Assembly (NCBI GenBank): GCA_010015655.1 | Contig: ML976752.1 | Coordinates: 62,001-126,000, forward strand | Reading direction: 5' to 3' | DNA: 64,000 bases | Source: Bimuria novae-zelandiae CBS 107.79 | Lineage: Eukaryota; Ascomycota; Dothideomycetes; Pleosporales; Didymosphaeriaceae | Shown: piece after piece, positions 45,801 through 56,322 of the stretch | Position numbering within the stretch: position 1 is the first letter of the stretch | Layout: each line of letters opens with the position of its first letter | The notes under the pieces: model-generated | Databases searched by the model: none | What the model was told of the DNA's origin: nothing | The model's input: only the letters and a program-made list of their open reading frames with translations | Translations under genes and position numbers: made by a program

Positions 45801-48567
45801 GCTTATTAATAAGCTCCTTATAAACGTTATTATAGCCAGCGCGAATAAGCAAGTCGTAGAGCTAATAAGCTAATAGGTAGCTAAATTGTTAGTAGAGCTA
45901 GCGTAGCTTAGTCTCTATAACGTGGCAGCTAGCGGCTATGGTGCGTTTAGGTTAATTTATAAGGAGCTATAGATAGCCCTATTTACATATAACTAGGTGT
46001 AGCTAGTTACCCTAGACTAGTACGTTGCGTAGGTTATCATATCTAGCGCCTAGTCTATTTATGTTAGCTAGACAGAGTAAGAATAGCGTATTAGTAGGTA
46101 GCACGTGGAACATAACTTTACTAATTACTATGTCAACGTGTAGGGTGCCTATAGATGTAATTGCCTGGCTTCTACTAAAGCGAATTTAGTGCTGTCCAGT
46201 CGTTAAGGTATTTATTTACAAGCTTATAGCTGCCTATAGAGCAGTTACTTATAGTTCTCTAGCTATTAAGACGCCTAAGGCTCCCGTGTTAGGCATAATA
46301 CCCTAAAAGACTTTCTTATTATATTAATTTTTAAACGTAAATACGGTAGCAAGCGTGTTATATATAGCCCTAAACGCGTTAATTCGTGTAGTCGCGTGGT
46401 ATATAGCTTAGTTATTTAGGTAGGTAATTATCTAATTGCTGTTAATTATACTAGAGAACTTAGTAATAAACTAATCTCCCTTAGTTATTATTTTAGTAGC
46501 GAGTATCTACTAGGCCTTATTATTAATTTTAATACCTTCGTACTTAGTTAGGAAAGCGTAAAAGTCAGCGACGTTAGGTTACGCGTTATATAAGTAGGCT
46601 AACGCTATCTAGTAAAATTTATTATAGGATTACTTACGCTCGTCCCTAGAGTGCTTTATTAACTAGTAGCTAGGCTTACTATAGATAAAGTATTTCTTCT
46701 AAGATTACTATTACTTAGATTATAGTAGCTATTAGAAGGGTGATCCTCGAGAGTTACCTTAATAAAGTCTACAATTGTTAACGTCTTGCGGCAAGAAGTG
46801 CGACAAGAATCCTTATAATCTATTACTTTAACCTCTCTATAAGTCTTTACCTCTATAGGTCCTATTAGTCTAGTACTACTCATAGCCGTTTGCGTTAGGG
46901 TCGTCCTTATAAGGGTGTTAGAGGTTATAGTAGTTCTAATACTCCTTATTAGTAATATATTACGTTAGGCTTAGATTACGCGCCTCGCGCGAGCGGGTGG
47001 TAGTGCTAATAGATAAGTATAGAGTAGAGTAAAGGCCTTTAAAAGTAGGCGCTGGGGCGAAAAGGGCAAGATTATAGTCCTTAATACTACTATATATATT
47101 AAGTAGTTATTTGCGTAGTACGTTATTACCTTAGTAGTTATAGCCTAACCCGCGTTAAAGCTTCTAGAGCTTGTTAATAAGTAATTAGAGAGTATTAAGA
47201 TAAGATTTATTAGGGTAGGCGCTAATTATACGTGCCAGCGTGGTTATTCTCTACTTACTAAGGTATAATTAACGATTCTCCTTATTATAGAAGTGGCTCT
47301 TTATTATAATTATTATTATTTTAAGATTATAGCCCTGACCCGCAAGGCGGTTATAGTAGTAGTTAGACGCTCTATCTTTTAGCATAATAAAAAAAGCTTA
47401 ATTCTAGTGTTGCTTAGGTAGCCCTATCTTGCTGTAATTGTCTTGGAAGGTTCTAAATTTAGTGTTAAACACGTTATATAGCTTACCTTTAAAGCGCTTC
47501 TTATTGTCGTATAGCTTATAGAGGTCTGTAATAAGTTAATGTGTGTTATTAAGACGTGTGGCGTCTATAGGGCTTTCGTGCTATAGATAGAGGTTATATG
47601 TATTATACTAGTTTAGCTACTGCGTAGAGGATAAAGGCGCGTTGTGCTGCTAATAAGGGGGCAGGTATATAGTGGGCTACTATTTTAGTAGAGGTATAGG
47701 CTGGTAGACAGTGCGTGCTGTTGGAGCTGGTTAAGGAGAAGCAAGGTGTGTAGAGGGTTATTAAGAAAATTACTATAATTAAGGCGTATTGTATAGAGGC
47801 GATGTCGCAAGATTTGGATTAAAGCGCGAGTTAAACCTCTTATTTATTTTAAGCTAGTAAGCAACCTCTTTATTAGTCTATTTATAATAGTTACCCTACA
47901 GCGCTTCTGCGATGTTATAGGCAATTAACTTGCTATTTTTAGCTATAAAGACGCCTTGCTTACGTAGGTGGTCTTAGAATTTAGTAATAAAAGATTTATT
48001 ACCTTTATTAAAGAGTTCTTTTAGCTATCCTTTAAAGATAACAGTTATCTGCTCCTATAGCTTATAGTCCTCCTATTCTTTATTTCGGGAGATTTGGTAG
48101 TAGAAGAGGATGTATGTGTTTACACTCTTTATGTTAATTTTCGTGATATCTGTATTCTTATTAATATTAAGGGGCTGGCCCTAGCTATTCTTGTTAATAA
48201 GCGCCTGTTCTTCCTTTGTGAGATAGTTAGTAAAAGGCATCGTGAGAAAGCGATTTAAGGGTCGTAAGGCGTCTCTTTAAGAGAGTAAGACGCAGGTTAA
48301 TTAATAGTACTATTAGTGGCGGGTACTATAGAGCGTGATGGACAAGGACTTAGGTAAACGCTTAGAGTCCTTGTTACTTAGTAGTAGGCTACAACGCGCG
48401 AGCTTCTGGCGAAGGCGTGATAGACGCGGAGACCTAGGTAAACGCTTAGGGTCTCGTTAGCACACGGTTTAAGGTATTACTATACCCCTCGTCGTGTCTC
48501 TTCTAGTTCTCCTTGCTATCTGTGGTTATCTCTCATAGCATCGACTGTGAGGGTAACCACTAATTAG

Positions 48568-48820
48568 TGTCGGTTCACAGGTAGCAAGGAATAAACAAGT
48601 AACTCTCTGTCTTTGGTATCTAGTGTCTGTCTTGTCTTGTGTGTGTGCTATAATAGTTCTATATACCTTCCTTCTAGTTCTTGTGGATGTGATAGAGTAC
48701 CAGGTGGTGTGGAGGCAAAGGGGTTTCAGTACAGTATCAGGTTAACTAGAAGTGAGGGGGTACAGGGGTATGATAGGGTTACACAGTTCCCTTAGTGCGG
48801 AAGGCGAGGCTGTGCAGACA
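48568..48820 (-). repeat. Right LTR of Copia element (253 bp)
   Basis: Same ends as the left LTR, followed by the duplication CATAC. It is the 5' LTR in the coding orientation. Confidence 0.93.
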
Positions 48821-48825
48821 CATAC

Positions 48826-50085
48826 TATTCCGTAGGTCGCTACATAGATCCCTCTACTCGTATTAATAGCATATTACTATTAATAAATTATTTAAGTGCG
48901 TAATTTAGCGTGACTTTTATAAGTACGTCTACAGGGTTATTTTTACTATTAATTTATCTAATCTCCGCAATCTCGCGGCGCTTATATAACTAGTGGAGTA
49001 CTATAATATTAATTATTAGGCGCTTCTTATTCGTGGTGCTAAGTTTGACGAGGTACTTATACAGTAAGTATAAGTCTACACATATAATAAGTAGGATCGA
49101 CGGTAGACCTAGGCGTTCTATAATTATTTTAAGTATTATTAAGATAGTAATAGCGATGTTAACGCTACTAACTATACTATATATTTTTAATACTAAGACG
49201 CTTTTAGTAACGCGTTTATATTTAGTTAAACTCTAATATATTTTATTACTACGTATATTAAACGTATTTTCTTATCTACTAGACTTATTAATAAAGATAA
49301 GTAGGTACCCTAGCTATAAGCTAAGGCCTTAGTTATTAGTAAAAGAACTATCTATAAATACTATTAATTTAGCTATAGTAAGATTAAGAAGAATATACTA
49401 TAATTCTTACTATAAGTTCTTAGCTTACTAATTTAGCTAGTAGTTAAGTTTCCTATAGTCCGTGTCTACAGGTTACTGTATTTACGTAGCTATAGAAAGG
49501 TTAAAAGATACTTTAGGTTAGTAAATAAAAGTAATGTACGCGCCACGCGCACGCTACTTTATATATTTCTATACTTAGTCTACTACTTTTAAATTAATAG
49601 TATTAATTTTAGCTTCTTGCCCCTTTTATATTAGTTAAATAGTGTTTTTACGTAATATAAGGGTGTATTTATTAAACTTTAGTAGTACTTTTTAAATAGT
49701 TTCTCCTTTAGCTTAGCTTAAAAGTTGGCTTTTTAGAGCGTAGCGTCCTTTACGCTAAAAAATATAGGTGTTATAATTATAAGCGTATTATCTATTTATA
49801 AATCTACTATACTAAACGTTTCTAGTTCTCCGTTCGTAATTAAGAGGCATAAATTATACATAGATATAGCTATATTAAGCTTTTTATAGTAGTATCCTTA
49901 GTACATAGTAAACTAGTAAACTCTTACCTTTATAATTCTATATAGTAGCTTAATCACGCGAATAATTATATCCTTAGGATACTTTATTATAAGCTCCTTA
50001 GGCAAGTGCGCTAAAATTATATAAAATAGCTTAGTTTATACCTACGGTTATAATAGTATTCTTTTAATACTAGATAGTAGACTAC
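48826..50085 (-). mobile_element. Copia relic, right piece
   Basis: Clearly homologous to 43020-43270 of the Copia element (same order of CTTATATAA, AATATTAATTATTAG and TACAGTAAGTATAAGTC), so it is a second, older Copia copy on minus. It ends at about 50085 where outer-Gypsy integrase begins. Heavily RIP-degraded; no LTR found. Confidence 0.65.
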
Positions 50086-52917
50086 TTCTTCCCCCTCTCT
50101 ATTATATTAGACCGCGGGGGACAATTCGTAAGCGAATTTTAGACTATACTCTATAAATAAGCAGGTATCGACCGAAGACTATCTCTAGTAAAGCACCTAG
50201 AAATAAATAGGTAAATAAAATAAATAAACTTTATCTTTAAAGCCTACCTCTAGGTGTACTATAACTAGTAATAAAATAATTAGATAAAGTGGCTTTATAT
50301 AGCCTAGATAGCTATTAAAGGGCGAAAAGCTATATTAATAAGAGTTAGCCTGTTTTTCCTATCTTATAGCTAAAATGTTAAACTAGTTAAGAACTGTAGG
50401 GCATAAAGATTAGCCTTAAAGCTTAGAAATAACGTAAAAAAGGCCGCAAAGGTAATAATAATTTTTTTAAAAAGGGTTTTAATTTTACTTAGGTAAAAAT
50501 AGTAATAGCCTAATAAGAATAAGAGCGCTTAGCAAACTATTAATATAAAAACGCTTTAATCTTAAAAGAAGGAGATAAGGTGTAGCTAAAGTATAAAAAC
50601 TACCTTTAAAACTAACGTTTAAGTAATAAGCTTAACTAGAAGTAAGAAACATTTACTATAAAGAAAGTAATAAACTCTTACGTAGTAGAACTAGATATCC
50701 CGACAAATATACACCTAAGATTCCACGTAGATAGGCTAAAGTTAGTCTTATTAAATCCTCTTTCTAGCCAAACTACTAATAACGCCTAGCCGGAAGTAAT
50801 TATAATAAAAGAGGGGGAAGAGAAGTATAGTGTAATTAATATATATAAAAAATATTAGTCTTGTAAAGGTAAAAGGGTAGAATACCTAGTATAGTAAGAA
50901 AACTACTCTTAAAGAACTTAGAAATTTTATAAGAGTCTTAACTAAGCTATTACGTTAGACTATTAAGAGAAGTTTACTAAGCTATATTAAAATTATAATA
51001 GAAAACGTTTAATAGTATTCAATCGCGATATCCCCTAAATTAGCTTTTATTAGGGCCTAAAGGAGGCTCTACGATGCCTATCTTACTAAGTTAAAAAATC
51101 TAGCTAAATAAAGGTGTCTAAAATAAGGGTAGGAATAATATTATTAGGGGATAAAATTAAGTATTAGAAAAGGAAGTTAAGAAAGAATTTTAAAAAATTA
51201 ACTTAAAAAAACTTTTAAAACTACTAAAGATAATAAGGGGACTAAATAATTCTTATAATAATAAAGGATAACCTTTATAAAAGAAGTAAGCCTTAAAAGT
51301 AAACTAAAGTAAAAAGGAGAGAGGAACTAGGCAAAAGGGGTATCTTTAATTACTAAAAAAATAGTAAAATTCTTTATAATAACGTTTAGGTCTACTTCTC
51401 CGCCCTCTAATATACTACTAAGGTTAAGGAAGCTATTATCCTCTTTACTTAGGCGCTTTTTAATTATAATAGCCTAAAGCTACTAGCGTAAGCCCTAGTA
51501 GGCTTAAATAGGAACATTAGCTCCCACGAGGATATTATCTATTATTTAGAGACTATTTATTATAATACCCTTATCTACTACCACGAACTTGCAATAGAGC
51601 TATATAATATTAGTCTTAAAAAATAGCTTTATTATTTAAAAGGAACTTATAGAAGGGTTCTTACACTCTTAATAAAATACTTTAAAATTAGTAGTATATA
51701 TTTAAAGAAGGTTAGAAGTTTCCTTAACTATAATAGTAATACGTTCTAAGAGCTAAATAGCTTTAAAAAAAAGTAATAGGGCCTAAAGTAGTAGCGGTCT
51801 TGCTCTTAAAGGAGGTATAGTAATTAATAATAGTAACCTTACGAGCAGAATAGAATGCGTTAAAGTTAATAAAAAAAGCCTATTATTTCTAGCTACTTTT
51901 TAAAATTTTATTTATAAAGTAACTTATACTAATAATTATAATATTAGCAAACTCTTCGCGACAAAATTTATTAAGGATAGGCTAAATCTAGGTAAGGGAA
52001 GAAGTTAGTAGAGTATATCCTAAAGTTATCTAAAACAAGCTAGACTAAAGCATACTTGTCTAGTATAGCTAATAAGCTTATAGGTATAGTACTCCTCGTA
52101 GGACACTATCTTACCTGCTAGTATCTACTAATAGACGCGTTTATAAGTAATATAATTAATATATTAGCGCTCGATTATCGCGCGTAGTAAAATTAGACCT
52201 TAAAAGCTAAGCTTATTGAGTTAATAAGTACGCACACCCAGGTAAATAAAGAACTTAAAAAAAAGGTTAGAAAAGTAAGAAGGCAAGTTAAAAGGTAGAA
52301 TAAAGTAAATAAAGTATAAAAAAGGGTTTAGAACTTACTTTATAAGCTTTAGAAAGACTAAACTTTTTAATAAGCTAGCTAAGGAGGATTATGCTAGCGT
52401 TAAAAATAATAGCCTTATTTTAAAAAAGCTTAGTTTTCTTTACTTAGTAATTAAGTAATTATAATAGGGACAGGCCTTCCATTATCTTATTATTAAAGTT
52501 AGTAGTACATTTTTAACGCTTAAAAATTTTTATTATGCGGCTATTACGCAAAGGGCTAGCTATTTTATTAAAATAGTAAGAAGAATTAGGTCGCGAAGTT
52601 AAAAAAGACTAGGTTAAAAGTAAGATATTATTACGCACGAAGTTAAGCTAAGAAAAAAAAAGTATAAAAAAGTAAAATCTAAAAGCTAAGTAAGAAGTAA
52701 TTTTATATATATAATAATAAGTAAACGCACTAGCGCGAATACACTACTATAATAACTACTTATAGTAAGGATATAAAATTAGACACGCGAGAATAGAACT
52801 AGTAAGAGGTTTAGAATAATAAGAGAATTATAAGTAGATAATAAAATAATTATAAAGCTATATTAGTAGAATAAAACGAAGAGATTTTCTTTATCTTTAA
52901 TAAAGAAAAGAGAGGTA

Positions 52918-53078
52918 TATAATAGGCTACGCCTAGTTATTACCTTAGATTCTTAACCTTTAGTTATGTAAATCCTAAATATATAAGTTTAACGCTCGAA
53001 GCTTAACTTTAGACTTTCTATTAAATTTATAAGTATTCTTCTAGCACCTTTGACTCCTTGAGCACCTAGCCCCTTACA
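52918..53078 (+). repeat. Right LTR of outer Gypsy element (161 bp)
   Basis: Starts TATAATAGGC, ends CCCCTTACA and is followed by TTAAG, matching the left flank. Confidence 0.88.
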
Positions 53079-53083
53079 TTAAG

Positions 53084-53697
53084 TATTATAAGGAATTTAC
53101 GTACCTAAGCCTAATCTAGGTTAGGAGAGGATAGGTTAAAAGTAAGACGCCTCGCGGATATATTTAGTAGTTAAGAACTTAATAGTAATAGTAAGATGTT
53201 TATAAATAATCTAATTCTATAATAAACTATAAAATAACTGTAACGTTGAAAAGAGTGTTGAAAAGAGAGTGTTGAGGCAATCGTTGTTTTGATTAAGAAG
53301 CTACTCTATGGAGCTATATACTGTAGATCACGTGAGTTACGTGCACGGGCCGCACGGGTGGCCCAAGCTTCCATACTGAAACGTCACAATAACTAACTAT
53401 AAGATTTACTAATCTATTATAAGAGATGTACTCGTAGTATATTACGTTAATTATAAAGAGCAGGAAAGATATAGGAAAACTATTATACTATATACTAGTA
53501 TTCTTAGCCCTCGCTATTGTCTAATTCCTTCCTTGTCTTTATTATCTCCGCCAAGCCTATCGGGTGCAAGTCACGTGGCTACTAACCTAAGGCCCCGCGC
53601 CTCACTGTGCGCCCATCGCATTACGATGTTGCCAGTAATTACCCTTGTCGCGTTATTGCCTGGTAATTCCGTTCCTGAATTACCTGAGATTGTAACA
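53084..53697 (-). mobile_element. Probable solo LTR, interrupted
   Basis: On minus it starts TGTTACAATCTCAGG, and on plus it starts TATTATAAGG (TG to TA). TTAAG flanks it at 53079-53083 and 53698-53702. Net of the 150-bp insertion it is about 460 bp. The left TTAAG is also the right duplication of the outer Gypsy element. Confidence 0.55.
53239..53388. mobile_element. 150-bp solo LTR
   Basis: TGTAACGTT...AACGTCACA, inverted ends near-perfect over 9 bp, duplication ATAAC at 53234-53238 and 53389-53393. The interior is GC-normal against AT-rich surroundings. Confidence 0.82.
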
Positions 53698-54638
53698 TTA
53701 AGGTAAAAAAGGCGCTAGGCCTGTTTTGCGCTAGTCTCTCTTAACTATATAAAATATAAACGCCTACCCTCTAACTTATAAAAGAGTTATTAAAAAATTA
53801 AAGTATTAAATTTTAATAATTTTTAAGTAGCCTAATTAAGTGTTTAAGCGTAATACTACTATAAAGGCTAAAAATAGCCTACGTTAAAAGGCTAAAAAAG
53901 ATAAGTAGTATATAGAAAAAAATAGAAAGCTGTATATAATTATACTTAGCGTACTAAATAAACTTTATAGTAAGGTAAAATTTATAGCTATTAATAAGGA
54001 GTAGCCTCTAGGCGCTATAGGCACTCTTTATAATTATTTTTTTAAAATATTTTATTTAACTTATACTTATAAAGTTATTAGCGTAGCTACTATTAGTTAT
54101 ATTTATAAAATAGGTATTAGGTAAATTAATTACTTATTACTCTAAAATTAACTTTACTTTAATAATAAGTATAGGCGAAATTACTTAGTTATTTATATAG
54201 TAACAGTTTATAAGTAAAGTAAGCTTTTAATATATTATAATCGGTATAAGGACTTCACGTCCGCGTTTTACATAAACGTAATAGTCTTTTATAATACGTA
54301 TATAGATTTTAATCTTATTGATATTATACTTATTTACGTTAAGAATACTAAGACGCTACATATATACTTATAACGTATTAAACTATACTTAAAAGCTCTT
54401 TATAAAATACGCTAATTTTCAAACTAAGTTAATTACTTTTATTTTTATTTTATAGTATTTTATTTAAAAAATAAGCTAGTAAAATGCCTAATGAACACTA
54501 ATATATAATAGGGTATTATTGCTTTTATACAATTTTACTAATAGCTTGTTAGCCTACTACTATATATGCTTCTTTATAATACTAAACCTAATATCGTTAA
54601 TAGCGTTATAGAATTATTTAAGGGCGAAATCTTATTAA

Positions 54639-54864
54639 TGTGACGGCCTGGCATGCCGGCAGGTCACATGACCTCGCGTACGAGGCGCAACTGCCTTACG
54701 CACTGGTGCAGCTGCCTCAGATAGATAGTTGTTCCGCTCCGATGGCTGCGCACAAAAGCGCACGAGCCCTATGTACCTACAACCTCCTCATCTTAGTGTA
54801 GCTGAAATAGAGCCAATCTACCTTATCTACTCACTTGATGTAGGAGCCCCAGCTCATCTCTACA
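54639..54864. mobile_element. 226-bp solo LTR-like insertion
   Basis: TGTGACGGCC...TCTCTACA, GC-rich block in AT-rich DNA. Flanks ATTAA and ATTTA agree at four of five positions. The homologous place in T copy 2 (about 60415) lacks it, which shows it is an insertion. Confidence 0.75.
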
Positions 54865-55134
54865 ATTTAGTAACGAGCTTTTTATTAGTAATAAGGTAAT
54901 TTAACTTATTATTATAGCTATAAAGTATACATTACACGCGTTAATAAAGATAGCTTATATTATAATTACAATAGTATGCGCTAACGTTAGGCTACATAAC
55001 TTTTTATAGCTTTATTATTATTGTTTTTTTAATAATCTAGCACTTACGCGCATACTGGAAGACTTCCTCTTTAACTTTAGTATTTTTTTAAATATAAAAA
55101 GGGCGTGTTTTAGTAGCGCTAGGTAGAAAGGTGG

Positions 55135-55232
55135 TTGTCGTGTTTATTAAACCTGTTTGTTTATTGAGCTAGTAGGGCCGTGCGGAGCACGGCCTTTCTC
55201 GGAGAGAAACTGCGCAGCAGCCGCTAGGGGCC
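55135..55232 (-). repeat. Terminal inverted repeat of T, copy 1
   Basis: Reverse complement of the sequence at 60090-60160. Contains the perfect hairpin GGCCGTGC-GGA-GCACGGCC at 55176-55194. Confidence 0.85.
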
Positions 55233-56322
55233 GAGTACTGGCATCATATCACCAGAGTCATTTCTCCACCCTCCTCCCGGAACTCCAAATGTACCAAGTC
55301 GACGCATATGCCCGCTCCCTCGCTCTTCTTAAAACCTAACCCGCCTTCTCTGCCGAACAACTTCTAAAGACCAAACTTACTACCAATATTGTTATATGCT
55401 GTCCCGTCCCTGCCTCAAAAAAAATAGAGAGAACGGCGATGCCTGACCGCACTCGCAAACCCACACTCCAAAAAACCACCAACGAGCGACGCATGCGTCC
55501 TCCTTCCCTGCCTTCAAAATACGATTTTCGACAGGTGATGTTCGGACTGCTTTCCCTCCGCCAAAATTTCAAAAAAACCACGATGAGTATTGATGTCTGC
55601 GCTTGGTCTTCCACCCCTACCGAACAAAAGCATGACTATGCTTGGTTATGTCCAGCGAGTCCTCCCACGCTACCCCATCAGCTCCAAAAGCTTTCGAATG
55701 GGCATTCCATGTGTTCTCCCCCGGCTGTTCAAAGCAGAACCGGATGTGCTATATGTCTGTCGCTCCCCCGCCGCGCTTCGAAGCCAGAAAGTGGCGGGCT
55801 GGATAAGCACGTCCTTCGCTCTGCGTGGACCCAAACTCAAAAGCCAAAGGACTAGAAGGATCTCTATACATGTTTGATGTCTCCGCTCGCCCCTCTGCAC
55901 CAAAAGGGATACAATTCTCGATGATGTTCCGAGCGAGTCGTCGTGGTTCAAAAGGCTACAATCAAGAATTTTCAAAGACCCTGTATGTGGAGGGATATCT
56001 TGTGCCAAGGCTCAGCGTATGGGCATCATCACCACTCTACAGTAATGCGCAGCATCACCAAAACATAAGTTCGCAGGAATTCGTATGAAAGATGAAGTAT
56101 AAGAACGTATGCATGAGCAAGGTCTCATCCGAGACCGAGCAAAGTGCGTACCCGAACCAGGAAGCTGAAAGCCACAAGAGGTACTAAACACCGCCGCTCA
56201 CCGCCGAGAAGTACAAAAAGCAGACGCCACGAGCTACCCTGGAGCATCTCGCCGCGATGAAGAGAAGAAACCAAGATCAAAGCACAGGTAGACAGTGGAA
56301 ATAAAGGAGAACACAGGCAAAA
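55233..56322. other. Gene-island flank, no gene seen
   Basis: GC content returns to normal. Open frames (e.g. 55439-55855) lack domains and intron signals; this is mostly the 3' flank of the F-box gene. Confidence 0.45.

Larger units (their letters stand above)
42629..48820 (-). mobile_element. Copia (Ty1) LTR retrotransposon, RIP-degraded
   Basis: 6,192 bp with 253-bp LTRs (42629-42881, 48568-48820) and the duplication CATAC at 42624-42628 and 48821-48825. Coding is on the minus strand. The C-terminal RNase H end is at the left (about 43010-43270): YECIVKLGTTKEKRLIINIMALRQLY-like sequence, then a DNPANA...LNKALK...RVRVNG ending typical of Copia polyproteins. The gag side is at the right. 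The LTRs are mostly unmutated while the interior is dense with stops on both strands. Confidence 0.92.
33212..53078 (+). mobile_element. Outer Gypsy chromovirus-type LTR retroelement, filled with nested elements
   Basis: Direct LTRs of 161 bp at both ends (33212-33372, 52918-53078) and the 5-bp duplication TTAAG at 33207-33211 and 53079-53083. The left arm (33373-34925) keeps a gag remnant with a decayed zinc-knuckle-like motif (FYYKDIGYRVK, about 34710). The right arm keeps the end of integrase (DRGGQFVSEF at about 50110, NNWIKWLY at about 50275) and a chromodomain-like segment (about 50810-50960). Protease, RT, RNase H and the first part of integrase are absent from both arms, so it was deleted as well as invaded. 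Heavy RIP. Confidence 0.85.
53703..55232. mobile_element. Element T, copy 1 (right end), RIP-degraded
   Basis: Its reverse complement aligns by eye with 60090-60687 over about 600 bp: both share the terminal CGGCCCxTAGCGGCTGCTGC block, a GGCCGTGC/GCACGGCC hairpin, CCCTACTAGCTCAA, and interior segments such as TAGATTATTAAAAAA and TTAGTATTATAAAGAAGC. No transposase class could be read; some plus-strand frames look coding but are too damaged to name. It carries a 226-bp insertion (54639-54864). Confidence 0.75.

Noticed and set aside
53703..54630. Tyrosine-recombinase or Starship captain in element T
   Set aside because: Some frames look coding, but no catalytic R-H-R-Y or DDE pattern could be read through the damage.
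29561..55232. Centromere or mitochondrial insertion as the reason for the AT-rich block
   Set aside because: Almost all of it is accounted for by retroelements and DNA elements with RIP-type mutations.
55439..55855. 138-codon ORF in the gene island
   Set aside because: No domain, no homologue recalled, overlaps other random frames.
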